From the NCBI RefSeq assembly GCF_900102965.1, contig NZ_FNGM01000026.1, positions 1,013 to 65,012 of the forward strand: 64,000 nucleotides of DNA. Direction: 5' to 3'. The notes below the pieces were generated by a model that was given only the letters and a program-made list of their open reading frames with translations, did no database searches and was not told the origin of the DNA. This document shows positions 1 through 9,092 of the stretch, one piece after another (the stretch's first letter is position 1; each line of letters opens with the position of its first letter). This DNA comes from Paenibacillus jilunlii (GTDB taxonomy: Bacteria > Bacillota > Bacilli > Paenibacillales > Paenibacillaceae). The position numbers and the translations under genes are program-made.

Positions 1-18
1 ACAGGCGGGCTATATGCG

Positions 19-48
19 GAAATGAGAGGTGAAAATACCTCTCATTTC
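19..48. repeat. Perfect 12-bp hairpin with GAAAAT loop
   Basis: The arms GAAATGAGAGGT (19-30) and ACCTCTCATTTC (37-48) are perfect reverse complements around the loop GAAAAT. The core around the loop, GGTGAAAATACC, matches the core of the 51-bp hairpin arrays near 13.8, 24.1 and 49.7 kb although the outer stem differs. Only one copy is visible at the window edge, so an array could continue upstream. No gene is seen in 1-224. Confidence 0.8.
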
Positions 49-159
49 GACGGAGGCAGGCGATATTTGGCCACGGACGGTCTGCCTGCAGCGGGTGGGC
101 GAGTATAGCAGATAGCTGGATAGCGGGCGGCTGCGGATGTTACATGGATAAGAGGCCTA

Positions 160-214
160 CACGACAACAACCGCCCCGGACAGTCTTGACTGTAACCTGG
201 CGGTTGTTGTCGTG
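160..214. terminator. Long hairpin 3' of the DapA-like gene
   Basis: A 16-bp perfect stem pairs 160-175 (CACGACAACAACCGCC) with 199-214, with a smaller CAGTC/GACTG-type pairing in the loop. It lies directly past the stop of the minus-strand gene at 225. There is no clear T run on either side, so termination is likely but an RNA-stabilising role is possible. Confidence 0.55.
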
Positions 215-224
215 CAGCACAATA

Positions 225-1121
225 TTAAATGGCTGCCAGATGGTTTGATCCGGCGAGATAAGCGTCCAATTCCTCACGCAGTCCGGAGCTGATGGAGGTC
301 ATCGGCAGGCGGAGCGTGTCGGAATCGATTTCCCCATAGGCGCTGAGCAGCCATTTGATCGGGGCCGGATTCGATTCCTTGAAGAGCAGCTTCATCAGCG
401 GAACCAGCCGGTCGAATGACGCTCTGGCTTCTTCAATCTGTCCGGCCCTGAACTGTTCATAGATGCCGAGGAATTTGGCGGTATGCACGTTGGCCGAGGC
501 CAGCATGCCGCCGGCGGCTCCGCAGCCCAGCATCTCGAAGAAATGGAGATCATCCCCGCACAGCACCGGCTTCGAGCCGAGGCGGGACAGCTCAGTGACG
601 AGCAGCGGCGAGCCGGAGCAGTCTTTCAAGCCCACGACATTGTTCATTTCGAGAATGGTGCGTGCGGTATCGACGGACATGCCGACCCCGGTGCGGCCGG
701 GGATATCATAGGCAATGACCGGAATGCCCACCTCGGCGGCTTTGCGGAAATGTTCAATAATGCCTTGCTGCGAAGGGCGGCTGTAATAAGGTACGACGAC
801 CAGAACGGCATCGGCGCCTGAGTTAGCCGCCAGCTCGGTACGGGCTACTGTGGAAGCAGTATCATTCGTGCCTGTGCCGATGACCAGCGGAATGCTGCTG
901 GATTTCAATAGGTCCCGTGAGGTGTTCACGAGGGTCTGTAATTCCTGTATATTGACTGTCGGCGATTCTCCAGTGGTTCCATTGACGACCAGACCATGAA
1001 TACTGTTCTTGATGATGTTGTTCACATAACGCTGGTACGATTCGAGATCGATCTCGCCAGCAGCATTGAACGGGGTTACCACGGGAACATAGATTCCATA
1101 AATCTGTTCTTCTGTTAACAT
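225..1121 (-). CDS. DapA-family aldolase (dihydrodipicolinate synthase-like)
   Basis: A 298-residue class I aldolase of the DHDPS / N-acetylneuraminate lyase family. The protein shows the N-terminal NGTTGES motif (Thr49-Thr50), Tyr138 in AYDIPGRTG and the Schiff-base lysine Lys166 in GLKD, at the spacing expected for DapA. The length is normal for the family. True DapA condenses pyruvate with aspartate semialdehyde for lysine and diaminopimelate. The family also includes keto-deoxy sugar acid aldolases and other pyruvate lyases, and motifs alone do not separate them. It is divergent from a LysR regulator rather than in a lysine operon, which suggests an inducible catabolic aldolase as much as a biosynthetic DapA. 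The start ATG at 1121 has an upstream GGAGGA. The family call is firm; the substrate is open. Confidence 0.85.
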   Translation of the reverse strand: MLTEEQIYGIYVPVVTPFNAAGEIDLESYQRYVNNIIKNSIHGLVVNGTTGESPTVNIQELQTLVNTSRDLLKSSSIPLVIGTGTNDTASTVARTELAANSGADAVLVVVPYYSRPSQQGIIEHFRKAAEVGIPVIAYDIPGRTGVGMSVDTARTILEMNNVVGLKDCSGSPLLVTELSRLGSKPVLCGDDLHFFEMLGCGAAGGMLASANVHTAKFLGIYEQFRAGQIEEARASFDRLVPLMKLLFKESNPAPIKWLLSAYGEIDSDTLRLPMTSISSGLREELDAYLAGSNHLAAI

Positions 1122-1167
1122 GAATATCGTCCTCCAAAATGTTAAAATCCTTTTATCTTACTGTAGC

Positions 1168-1181
1168 ATGGAATATTCCAT
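1168..1181. promoter_or_regulatory. Palindrome in the aldolase/LysR divergent region
   Basis: ATGGAATATTCCAT is a perfect 14-bp palindrome midway between the divergent starts at 1121 and 1242. With the inverted repeat at 1212-1226 it forms a pair of candidate regulator sites, as is usual for LysR-type control. The binding protein is inferred from position only. Confidence 0.4.
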
Positions 1182-1211
1182 CGGCGTTAGCTATAATAAA
1201 TGATATAGGTT

Positions 1212-1226
1212 ATCAATAATATTGAT
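1212..1226. promoter_or_regulatory. LysR-type box (T-N11-A inverted repeat)
   Basis: The arms ATCAATA and TATTGAT flank a single A and give a T-N11-A type palindrome 16 bp before the LysR start at 1242. Autoregulatory LysR sites normally sit in this position. Assignment to the neighbouring LysR protein is an inference. Confidence 0.5.
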
Positions 1227-1241
1227 GTTAGGGGTAAGATT

Positions 1242-2138
1242 ATGGATTTAACATATATGCGGACCTTCCGCGAGGTCGCGAAGCGGCAGAGCTTTACCCG
1301 TGCAGCTGAAGAGTTGGGCTATGCGCAATCCAGTGTGACCATGCAGATTCAGAAGATCGAGAAGGAATATGGGGTTCCGCTGATAGAAAGGCATGGACGC
1401 GCACTGCGCTTGACTCCGCCAGGCGAAGAGCTCCTGAAGCTGTTCGCGGAGATATTGGACCTGTATGACCGCTCCAAAGAAACCATTGCCCAGCAAATCG
1501 GGGGAACCTTGACTATCGGAACAATAGATTCACTTGCCGCCTTTTACCTGCCGCCTTTTCTGCAGCAGCTGAGGACGACCTTCCCGGGGCTGAACATTCA
1601 TCTGCAAACGGAGCAGGAGGCGAACCTGGTAGCCAAAATCAGGGATGGCGAGGTCGATATCGGTCTGATGCTCGACCGCAGTACCACAGATTCGCAGCTG
1701 GAACGCATGATTATCAGAGATGAGCCGCTCGTACTGGTGGCACCGCAGGGTCACCCGTTAGCCAAGCTGGACGGTGTGACGCTGCAGGATCTGAACCAAT
1801 GTGAGCTGATCGTCTCCGAGGAGAGCTGTATTTACCGCAGCCTGTTCGAGAATCTGCTGCGGGAGCACGGGATCAATTTCCGCATCGGCTTTGAGCTGTC
1901 CAACCTGGAAGCGATCAAACGCTGCGTGCGCAATGGACTGGGGATCGCCCTGCTTCCAAGAATTGTAGCGGAAGAAGAGATTGAACGGGGCACGCTGGCG
2001 GAGCTGGCTTTTGTACATCCCGAAATCCACTTCGATCTGCAGCTGCTGATTCATCCGAAGAAGTGGAAGTCGCTGCCGCTGCAGTCGCTGATTCAGATGC
2101 TGCTGGCCGATGCTCAGTCAAAGTCTGTTGCGTTGTAA
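1242..2138 (+). CDS. LysR family transcriptional regulator
   Basis: 298 residues. The N-terminal winged helix-turn-helix (about residues 1-60) has the family-typical pattern of alanine-rich recognition residues (FTRAAEELGYAQSSVTMQI). It is followed by a substrate-binding domain (about 90-290) of the periplasmic-binding-protein fold. The gene is divergent from the DapA-like aldolase, and two palindromes lie in the 120-bp gap, so it probably controls that gene in response to a small metabolite. The effector cannot be read from the sequence. The start ATG follows AGGGGTAAG. Confidence 0.92.
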   Translation: MDLTYMRTFREVAKRQSFTRAAEELGYAQSSVTMQIQKIEKEYGVPLIERHGRALRLTPPGEELLKLFAEILDLYDRSKETIAQQIGGTLTIGTIDSLAAFYLPPFLQQLRTTFPGLNIHLQTEQEANLVAKIRDGEVDIGLMLDRSTTDSQLERMIIRDEPLVLVAPQGHPLAKLDGVTLQDLNQCELIVSEESCIYRSLFENLLREHGINFRIGFELSNLEAIKRCVRNGLGIALLPRIVAEEEIERGTLAELAFVHPEIHFDLQLLIHPKKWKSLPLQSLIQMLLADAQSKSVAL

Positions 2139-2199
2139 ATGGAGGCTGTGGAGGTTGTATAAGCTGCCGTATTAATCATCTATGGAGGATAGAGTAACA

Positions 2200-2886
2200 A
2201 TGAAAATAATCGAGCTTCCGATTGAATTTGAGTATAATGGTCAACAAAATTATATTTATCCAAGCCTGATTGTATCCGGGAATGAATTAACCCTGGTTGA
2301 TACCGGATATCCGGGGTTCCTTCCTTTCATTGAGAAGGAGATTGTTACACGCGGCTATGACATGAAGAACTTAAAGAATATCCTGATCACACACTATGAT
2401 GATGACCATATCGGTTCTTTGTACGATTTTAGAGAAAAATACCCTTCAGTTACGATTATGGCAAGCGGAGTGGAAGCGGAATTTATCAGCGGCGAAGTGA
2501 GATCGGAGAGATTGGCCCAAGCAGAAGCAATGCTGGAGCATATGCCGGAGGAACAACAAGATTTTGGACATTGGTTCGTACAGCAGCTACAAAGTCTAAA
2601 GCATGTTCCCGTAGATCAAACCGTCCTGGACGGGGAGTGGATTTTAAATCAACAATGTAAGATCATTGCTACTCCAGGGCATACTTCAGGCCATATTTCT
2701 TTGTATTTTCCTGAATTAAGCAGTGTCATTACTGGCGATGCGGCGGTTAGAGATGGGGATGAATTAATTATAGCCAATCCACATTTTTGTCTGGACCGTG
2801 AGCGTGCAGATCAGTCCTTGAATGTTTTGAAAAATCTTCAGGCTAAATCGTATTACTGCTATCATGGCGGAATGTTAACAAGATGA
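2200..2886 (+). CDS. MBL-fold metallo-hydrolase
   Basis: A 228-residue metallo-beta-lactamase-fold protein. The metal motif reads THYDDDHIG, so the usual HxHxDH has Asp in place of the second His. A downstream metal-ligand region (ATPGHTSGH) and a SVITGDA segment fit the rest of the fold. The start is placed at ATG 2200 because GGAGGA (2184-2189) sits 10 bases upstream; an earlier in-frame ATG at 2182 overlaps that site. Members hydrolyse lactones, thioesters or glyoxalase-II type substrates; the substrate here is unknown. The gene follows the LysR regulator by 61 bp and ends in a terminator at 2915-2955. Its base composition is more AT-rich than its neighbours. Confidence 0.85.
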   Translation: MKIIELPIEFEYNGQQNYIYPSLIVSGNELTLVDTGYPGFLPFIEKEIVTRGYDMKNLKNILITHYDDDHIGSLYDFREKYPSVTIMASGVEAEFISGEVRSERLAQAEAMLEHMPEEQQDFGHWFVQQLQSLKHVPVDQTVLDGEWILNQQCKIIATPGHTSGHISLYFPELSSVITGDAAVRDGDELIIANPHFCLDRERADQSLNVLKNLQAKSYYCYHGGMLTR

Positions 2887-2911
2887 GGGCCGCGCATACT
2901 GGATTAACATA

Positions 2912-2955
2912 AAGAAGGTTGGGTGAGATTCATTAATCTGCCCAACCTTTTTTTT
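2912..2955 (+). terminator. Intrinsic terminator
   Basis: The stem AAGGTTGGG (2915-2923) pairs with CCCAACCTT (2941-2949) and is followed by a run of eight T. It ends the MBL-fold gene. Confidence 0.9.
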
Positions 2956-3024
2956 GGTGTGCTTTTCACAAAAGGCCCTTTGTCCATGAAAACGTACGAA
3001 GAAGTGAATCAAATGAGCAGCGTC

Positions 3025-3903
3025 CTAATATCTGGAAAAACTGAAACATTGCGATAATACCGAATTTAAAGTTTCGTGGTGATACTTTTGTGTGCGCAGG
3101 TTGCCCTCCAGAATCTTGTGAGCCCAGGCTAAGGATTGATAATAGTGATTTGGTTCATGGACCCGTATTCTAAAATGGCAAAAATCCAAGTGGGTCTGAT
3201 ACTCCTCAGCGGTGGGTTCAATACCAAGCAGGCGCAGCTGTTCTCTGCGGATCCGTTCGGATTGTACTAACTGCACCTGCGGGTGGATATTTGAAATCTG
3301 GTCCGGATGTTGTCTGTACATGAGCAAAACCTCGGGAAGATTAAATAAATGCGTAACTGCCGCTAACCGGTTCCATATTTCATAATCCTCGGCATGGGGA
3401 TAATCCAGATACCTGATCCCATGGTCCACAAGTACGGATCTTCGGATCATAACGGTTGGATGCACGATTGTACAGTGGAACAGCTGCCAGCATCTGATTT
3501 CTTCATGATTTACAGGTTTGGTCGTAACACGGTCTAAGCCCAATAAGTAAACCTGAGAACCGCAAACACCGTAATCCGGATGGGTGTCCATGAATTCCAC
3601 TTGACGTTCAAACCGGTGGCGCAAAGCAATATCGTCGCCATCCATCCGGGCTATATATTCGCCTGTACAACAATCAATGCCTTGATTTAAGCTTGCAATC
3701 AGCCCCTGATTCACTGAATGGGCAATCACTTTAATTCGGGTATCATCAAATTTTCGAATAATATCCAAAGTTCCGTCCGTTGATCCGTCATCAATAATAA
3801 GCAATTCGAAATCCGAATAGGTTTGGGTTAAAATACTGCAAATCGCTTCTTCAATATATGCGGCCATATTATAAACTGGCATGAGAACAGATATTTTGGC
3901 CAA
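3025..3903 (-). CDS. Family 2 glycosyltransferase
   Basis: A 292-residue GT-A fold transferase with the GT2 opening (KISVLMPVYN), the nucleotide-binding IIDDGSTDGT stretch and the metal-binding DxD motif (Asp88 in MDGDD). The C-terminal part after about residue 200 is short and has no membrane helix, so the enzyme should be cytoplasmic and use an activated sugar. The start is set at TTG 3903, because AGGCGG (3912-3917) is 8 bases upstream; the GTG at 3912 overlaps that site. It stands alone, divergent from the DUF1796 gene, so the acceptor (wall polymer, exopolysaccharide or protein glycan) cannot be inferred. Confidence 0.88.
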   Translation of the reverse strand: MAKISVLMPVYNMAAYIEEAICSILTQTYSDFELLIIDDGSTDGTLDIIRKFDDTRIKVIAHSVNQGLIASLNQGIDCCTGEYIARMDGDDIALRHRFERQVEFMDTHPDYGVCGSQVYLLGLDRVTTKPVNHEEIRCWQLFHCTIVHPTVMIRRSVLVDHGIRYLDYPHAEDYEIWNRLAAVTHLFNLPEVLLMYRQHPDQISNIHPQVQLVQSERIRREQLRLLGIEPTAEEYQTHLDFCHFRIRVHEPNHYYQSLAWAHKILEGNLRTQKYHHETLNSVLSQCFSFSRY

Positions 3904-4062
3904 AATGTACACCGCCTATCCTATTTAATACAATTATTGTATGTGAGATTCGTATGCGATGACCTGCATAACTGTCTAATTCGCTGTTTATCGGCCCGAT
4001 AGTCCAATCCCTTTTTTATTTGAGTAATTAACTATAGTAAATGATGCAGGAGGGGATTGGAT

Positions 4063-4692
4063 ATGAATTTTAATGAGATACAAGGAACCTATGATGTTAT
4101 CTTTAGCCTGGGGCGGAATTGTCTGGCTGCAGACCAATTGTCGCGCCATATGCGGAGGAAGACCGGGGGCGTTCTGGACTGGGTGGAGTCCCCCGCATTG
4201 TCCGGTGTGAGCAATCTCTTGCGGAACCGGTTTTCGAATTTTATGGAACTGCCCAATCTGGCGATTACCGGTATTAATGAAAAGGCCGAATGCTATATTG
4301 TGCGGGATGCGGCGTATTATATATTCTCCCACCATGATTTTCCGCTGAGCCAGAATACACCTACCCAGCTTGTGAGCTACCCGGAGCTTAGAGAGAAGGT
4401 TACCCGGCGAGTACCACGGTTTTTGGAGACACTCAGGAGTGCACACCGGATTCTATTTATCCGTACGGAAGGAACCATACATGAAACGGCGGAGCTGCTG
4501 GATGTTCTAAGAGAGCTGGTGTCCGGTGAATTCAATGTGCTGGTGGTGAATCAGGCTCCGGTGAGCGGAATTGTTGAAACCCCGTGGCCTTTTTCGAATG
4601 TGTGCGCCCTGCAGATCCCTATGGTGCCTGATGAGTTTCACGATAATGATTACCTGTGGAAAAATATATTGGAGAGATTCACAGTCCGCTAG
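4063..4692 (+). CDS. DUF1796 putative papain-like cysteine peptidase family protein
   Basis: A 209-residue protein with the hallmark opening of DUF1796 (PF08795): FSLGRNC with a conserved Cys, then an aromatic-rich DWVESP segment, and a central SHHDFP with paired histidines. The family is annotated as putative papain-like cysteine peptidases, but activity is unproven. In several genomes members lie near glycosyltransferases, and here a GT2 gene is the divergent neighbour. The start is ATG 4063, 9 bases after AGGAGG (4048-4053); a TTG at 4057 is too close to that site. No signal peptide. Function unknown. Confidence 0.75.
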   Translation: MNFNEIQGTYDVIFSLGRNCLAADQLSRHMRRKTGGVLDWVESPALSGVSNLLRNRFSNFMELPNLAITGINEKAECYIVRDAAYYIFSHHDFPLSQNTPTQLVSYPELREKVTRRVPRFLETLRSAHRILFIRTEGTIHETAELLDVLRELVSGEFNVLVVNQAPVSGIVETPWPFSNVCALQIPMVPDEFHDNDYLWKNILERFTVR

Positions 4693-4732
4693 CTTTTTTG
4701 GCGTAAAAAGGGTTCCGGTATGCAGCAATATA

Positions 4733-4762
4733 TTGACATCAAAAACAGGAATATGGTATATA
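4733..4762 (+). promoter_or_regulatory. Sigma-A promoter of htpG
   Basis: TTGACA (4733-4738) is followed after 18 bases by TATATA (4757-4762). The predicted start of transcription falls just before or inside the CIRCE element at 4773. Confidence 0.7.
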
Positions 4763-4772
4763 AAAGGAAGTA

Positions 4773-4799
4773 TTAGCACTCATCGCACTGGAGTGCTAA
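4773..4799. promoter_or_regulatory. CIRCE operator (HrcA-binding inverted repeat)
   Basis: TTAGCACTC, nine spacer bases, then GAGTGCTAA is an exact match to the CIRCE consensus. It lies directly downstream of the htpG promoter and 48 bp before the htpG start. CIRCE is the known operator of the heat-shock repressor HrcA, which normally controls groESL and dnaK. Confidence 0.97.
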
Positions 4800-4847
4800 T
4801 CAGCCGGAAACCATCAGAGGTATTTTTGAAAGGAGATTTACTTATTC

Positions 4848-6728
4848 ATGGCCAAAAAAGAGTTTAAAGCGGAATCCAAAAGATTGCTGGAAATGATGAT
4901 TAACTCCATTTATACGCAACGCGAAATTTTTCTGCGGGAACTGATCTCGAATGCAAGCGATGCCATTGACAAAATTTATTACAAAGCACTGGCTGATGAA
5001 GGCCTGGTGTTCAATAAAGAGGATTATTACATTAAAGTGGCCGCCGACAAGGCTAGCCGCACCCTGACCATCTCCGATACGGGCATCGGGATGACCCAGG
5101 AAGAGCTGGAGAACAACCTCGGTATTATTGCGAACAGCGGCTCGTTTGCTTTTAAGAAGGATAATGAAGCGAAGGACGGCCACAATATTATCGGGCAGTT
5201 CGGGGTTGGCTTCTATTCCGCTTTTATGGTGGCAGAGGATGTGACTGTAGTCAGCAAGGCGCTGGGCAGCGATCAGGCCTTCAAATGGGAATCCCAGGGT
5301 GCAGACGGCTACACCATTGAACCAGCGGAGAAGGAAACCGTCGGAACCGAGATTACCCTCAAGATCAAAGCGAACACCGAAGAAGACAACTACGATGAGT
5401 TCCTGGAAGAATACCGCCTGAAATCGATCATTAAGAAATACTCCGACTTCATCCGCTTCCCGATCAAAATGGAGATTACCAGCAGCAAGCCTAAGGAAGG
5501 CAGCGAAAACGAGTTCGAGGAAACAAAGGAAGAGCAAACCATCAACAGTATGGTGCCAATCTGGCGCAAGAACAAAAACGAGCTGACCGAAGAGGATTAC
5601 AATAACTTTTACACAGAGAAACGTTACGGCTTCGACAAACCGCTGAAGCATATCCACATCAGTGCCGACGGTGCGGTGGTCTACAATGCGATCCTGTTCA
5701 TTCCGGAGAATACACCTTTTGACTATTACACCAAGGAATATGAAAAAGGCCTGGAGCTCTACTCCAACGGCGTGCTGATCATGAACAAATGCGCCGACCT
5801 CCTGCCGGATTATTTCAGCTTCGTCAAAGGGATGGTCGACTCCGAGGACTTGTCGCTGAACATCTCCCGCGAGCTGCTGCAGCATGACCGCCAGCTGACG
5901 CTGATTGCCAGGAACATTAAGAGCAAGATCAAGAGCCAGCTCCTGAGCCTGCTGAAGGATGAAAGGGAGAAATATGAGAAATTCTATACTTCTTTTGGCA
6001 GACAGCTGAAGTTCGGGGTCTACAATGACTATGGCATGGAAAAAGAAACCCTTCAGGACCTGCTGATGTTCTACTCCTCCAAGGAGAAGAAACAGGTGAC
6101 ATTGGCCGAGTATGTGGAAAGAATGCCGGAAGACCAGAAGTATATCTACTATGCTTCGGGGGAATCCGTGGAACGGATCGAGAAGCTGCCGCAGACCGAA
6201 ATGGTATCGGACAAAGGCTACGAAATCCTCTACTTCACGGACGATATCGATGAATTCGCGATCAAGATGATCATGTCCTATAAGGAAAAAGAATTCAAAA
6301 ACGTGTCCAGCGGCGACTTAGGGATTGAAGAGAGTGCCGATGACAAGCCATCGGAAGCGGAAGAGAACGAGAACAAGGAATTGTTCGAAGCTATGAAGGA
6401 CATTCTCTCCGGCAAAGTGAAGGACGTCAAAGCTTCCAAACGCCTGAAATCCCATCCGGTCTGCCTCTCCACGGAAGGCGAGCTGACGATCGAAATGGAG
6501 AAGATCCTCAAAGCGATGCCGAATGGCCAGGAAGTTCAGGCGGACAAGGTGCTGGAGATCAACATCCATCATGATGTCTTCAAATCCCTGAAAGCTGCAG
6601 CCGAAGGGGACAAGGAGAAGCTTGGCCTGTATACGAACCTGCTGTATAATCAGGCGCTGCTGATCGAAGGCCTGCAGGTTAATGATCCAGTACAATTCAC
6701 CAATGATATCTGCAAAATCATGGTGTAA
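4848..6728 (+). CDS. htpG: Chaperone HtpG (bacterial Hsp90)
   Basis: A 626-residue Hsp90. It is an ATP-dependent dimeric cytoplasmic chaperone that helps late folding and proteostasis under stress. The N-terminal GHKL ATPase motifs are all present: ELISNASDA with the ATP-binding Asn, SDTGIGM, and the glycine-rich GQFGVGFYS. The middle domain (about 230-440) and C-terminal dimerisation domain are complete and the length is normal. It is preceded by a good ribosome site (AAAGGAGA) and followed by a terminator at 6765-6800, so it is transcribed alone. A perfect CIRCE element upstream places it under HrcA, unlike Bacillus subtilis htpG, which is not HrcA-controlled. Confidence 0.98.
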   Translation: MAKKEFKAESKRLLEMMINSIYTQREIFLRELISNASDAIDKIYYKALADEGLVFNKEDYYIKVAADKASRTLTISDTGIGMTQEELENNLGIIANSGSFAFKKDNEAKDGHNIIGQFGVGFYSAFMVAEDVTVVSKALGSDQAFKWESQGADGYTIEPAEKETVGTEITLKIKANTEEDNYDEFLEEYRLKSIIKKYSDFIRFPIKMEITSSKPKEGSENEFEETKEEQTINSMVPIWRKNKNELTEEDYNNFYTEKRYGFDKPLKHIHISADGAVVYNAILFIPENTPFDYYTKEYEKGLELYSNGVLIMNKCADLLPDYFSFVKGMVDSEDLSLNISRELLQHDRQLTLIARNIKSKIKSQLLSLLKDEREKYEKFYTSFGRQLKFGVYNDYGMEKETLQDLLMFYSSKEKKQVTLAEYVERMPEDQKYIYYASGESVERIEKLPQTEMVSDKGYEILYFTDDIDEFAIKMIMSYKEKEFKNVSSGDLGIEESADDKPSEAEENENKELFEAMKDILSGKVKDVKASKRLKSHPVCLSTEGELTIEMEKILKAMPNGQEVQADKVLEINIHHDVFKSLKAAAEGDKEKLGLYTNLLYNQALLIEGLQVNDPVQFTNDICKIMV

Positions 6729-6763
6729 TCTGCAGCGGCTCTGTCCTGCGGCAAGTTAAAAGC

Positions 6764-6800
6764 TAAACCCGCCTCCGGTAATTGCCGGGGCGGGTTTTTT
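6764..6800 (+). terminator. Intrinsic terminator of htpG
   Basis: AAACCCGCC pairs with GGCGGGTTT and is followed by a T run ending at 6800. Confidence 0.9.
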
Positions 6801-6924
6801 GTGCTGTGGCCGATAGTAGTAGTGATTTTTTCCATGCTATTCTGTTTGGGAATAAAAAAAGTAGTGCAACGGAATGTTACTAGTGAAAATAACACAGCAC
6901 ATCTTGTGCCTGAGGAGGATTAAT

Positions 6925-8958
6925 TTGATAACAACTGACAATACGCATGCAAGAACAGGTACCGGAATAAGTGGAATCTGGGAGCTAACCTCAACGGAAG
7001 GCACTGAGGGGCTCCCCTTTCATAATTCAATCAAAGAAACTTTGCATCTGGATGTGGATGGAGAGACTCCACAGATGGTTGTAAGTGGAACTTGGACCTT
7101 GCATAGGCTAACACTGCATTGGATTGCTAAACTTGAGCCGATTGGAACCAATGCGTGGAAGGGAAACATTTTCTATAAAGACGGTGATGTCTCCATGTTT
7201 CCCTACAACTTCGTTACAATTGAAGCTCAGGGATTGACACTGCGAAATGCCAAGGTAGTCTATTCAGAGGGTGCTACACCGCTTCGAACTGCTCATTTCA
7301 CATGGGTAAATCAATATTTTTATCCAGTCGAATTCGAATACGATACGGAAGAAGGGATAACCCCTGTACTCGCAATTGATACACATGCCCATCCGAATCA
7401 TCCAGCCAATTTGCCGAGAGAAGAACTGTCAATAGAAAGTGTTTACCGCCGGGCAGGGTTTGATGTGAAGCTATCTACAGGAAACAGTGTAGTCCCGCTT
7501 GTAGGTGCCGGAAATGATGTCCGGTGGAGTGATGCCGAGATGCATGATGCGATGCAGGTGCACTGGTCTCAATATTCAAATAACCCAAAATGGGCGATGT
7601 GGGTATTCTTTGCTTCTCTTCATGAGGAGGGTTATCCACTTGGTGGAATTATGTTCGACGACATTGGCAGTCAGCACCGTCAGGGGACTGCAATTTTTAA
7701 CAACTCGTTTATTTCCAATGCACCGGAGAATGATGTACAGCCTGATGCTTGGGTAAAACGTATGAAATTCTGGACGGCATGCCACGAGATGGGACATGGC
7801 TTTAATCTTGCTCATGCCTGGCAAAAATCGCTTGGAAATCCATGGCTTCCACTGCAAGATGATGCTGAAGTCCGCAGCTTTATGAACTATCCCTTTGCTG
7901 TACAGGGTGGGGTACCCGCGTTTTTTCAGAACTTTGAGTATCGCTTTTCGGACAATGAACTGCTCTTCTTGAGACATGCACCAGAACGGTTCGTGAAGAT
8001 GGGCGAAGCTGAATGGTTCGATGATCATGGGTTCAAGCATCAGCACACGATGATGCACTCCACCTTCAAGCTTACATTACGGGTTAATCGGGAGACCAAT
8101 CGTTATGAATATCTAGAGCCTGTATGTGTGGAGCTTAAACTGTCCAATGTTTCTAAGGACCCTCAGATTGTCAATAAGGATGTACTGGCCAACATAGACC
8201 GAATGACCATCATCGTCAAGAAAAATGGAGGCAAGGCTAAGCAGCTTCTCCCCTACGTGCATTACCTTCAGGAAATTGAGAAAGAGGTTTTGATGCCGGG
8301 ACAAACGATGTACTCATCGATCTTTGCTTCTGTTGGAAACAAAGGTTGGCTTATTTCTGAACCTGGTGATTATCTAATTCAGGTAGCTATTCATCTAGAG
8401 AATGAAGATGTGCTTTCAAATGAATTGATGATTCGGGTTGAACCGCCGATAGATCGTACAGAGGATTTTTTAGCACAGGATTTCTTCTCGAATGATGTTG
8501 CCAGAACTTTGTTTTTTGACGGAACAAAATCCTTAGAAAACAGCAACAATATATTAAGAACAGTCGCAGAAAGATTACCTCACCGCAAAGTAGCCGTTCA
8601 TGCCGAAGTGGCCTTAGCCATGCCTCTCATGAAGCCCTTCAAACTATTGGGACAAGATAAAATTATTCATGTGACTCCCCCTCAAATTGAAGAGGCCACA
8701 CAGCTTTTAAAACCGGCATTGCTGGAACGGAGTCATGTTGCTGCCAATACTCTGGGGCATCTGGATTATCATTTCTACATGGACCGGTTATCTGAGTCTA
8801 TTGCAGCCCATTCTAATCATCCCGAAGGAGCATTAGCCGTTCAAAACAAATTACTGCAAACCTTAACTGAACGGAAGGTAAAACCAGTAGTACTCCAAGA
8901 AATTAAAGACAAGCAGCTTATGTATGAAAAGCTTGGGCCTGGAACATCTGTAAGATAA
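6925..8958 (+). CDS. Large metzincin-like metallopeptidase, family not recognised
   Basis: 677 residues. The key motif is HEMGHGFNLAH (His287, Glu288, His291, His297). This is an extended zinc site in which Asn stands where most metzincins have Gly. A Met-turn candidate SFMNYP (Met320) follows 23 residues later, as in matrixin- or astacin-type zincins. The first 180 residues are beta-rich (ISGIWELTSTEG onward). The last 330 residues look like a beta-sandwich followed by a helical tail. There is no signal peptide or membrane helix, so the protein is cytoplasmic or leaves by an unusual route. The start is TTG 6925, 6 bases after AGGAGG (6913-6918). The gene stands alone and is more AT-rich than neighbouring genes, which hints at transfer. 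The substrate is unknown. Confidence 0.7.
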   Translation: MITTDNTHARTGTGISGIWELTSTEGTEGLPFHNSIKETLHLDVDGETPQMVVSGTWTLHRLTLHWIAKLEPIGTNAWKGNIFYKDGDVSMFPYNFVTIEAQGLTLRNAKVVYSEGATPLRTAHFTWVNQYFYPVEFEYDTEEGITPVLAIDTHAHPNHPANLPREELSIESVYRRAGFDVKLSTGNSVVPLVGAGNDVRWSDAEMHDAMQVHWSQYSNNPKWAMWVFFASLHEEGYPLGGIMFDDIGSQHRQGTAIFNNSFISNAPENDVQPDAWVKRMKFWTACHEMGHGFNLAHAWQKSLGNPWLPLQDDAEVRSFMNYPFAVQGGVPAFFQNFEYRFSDNELLFLRHAPERFVKMGEAEWFDDHGFKHQHTMMHSTFKLTLRVNRETNRYEYLEPVCVELKLSNVSKDPQIVNKDVLANIDRMTIIVKKNGGKAKQLLPYVHYLQEIEKEVLMPGQTMYSSIFASVGNKGWLISEPGDYLIQVAIHLENEDVLSNELMIRVEPPIDRTEDFLAQDFFSNDVARTLFFDGTKSLENSNNILRTVAERLPHRKVAVHAEVALAMPLMKPFKLLGQDKIIHVTPPQIEEATQLLKPALLERSHVAANTLGHLDYHFYMDRLSESIAAHSNHPEGALAVQNKLLQTLTERKVKPVVLQEIKDKQLMYEKLGPGTSVR

Positions 8959-9004
8959 CTAATAAGTAGAAAAATGTTGTTGTTCAAAGCCGGAAATCTA
9001 ATGG

Positions 9005-9040
9005 ACAGCCCTCACTTCAAAATGAAGCTGAGGGCTATTT
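9005..9040. terminator. Terminator between convergent genes
   Basis: A hairpin pairs 9007-9019 (AGCCCTCACTTCA) with 9023-9036, with one bulged base and a short T-rich tail. It serves the metzincin gene and may also act for the opposing LysR gene. Confidence 0.7.
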
Positions 9041-9092
9041 ATTGTTAGACTTATCCTGTTTGATTGTAGCAGGCAAGAGGAGGGAATTCACT

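Noticed and set aside
4842-5885. 347-residue open frame antisense to htpG
   Set aside because: A shadow of the highly biased htpG coding sequence; no ribosome site and no recognisable protein.
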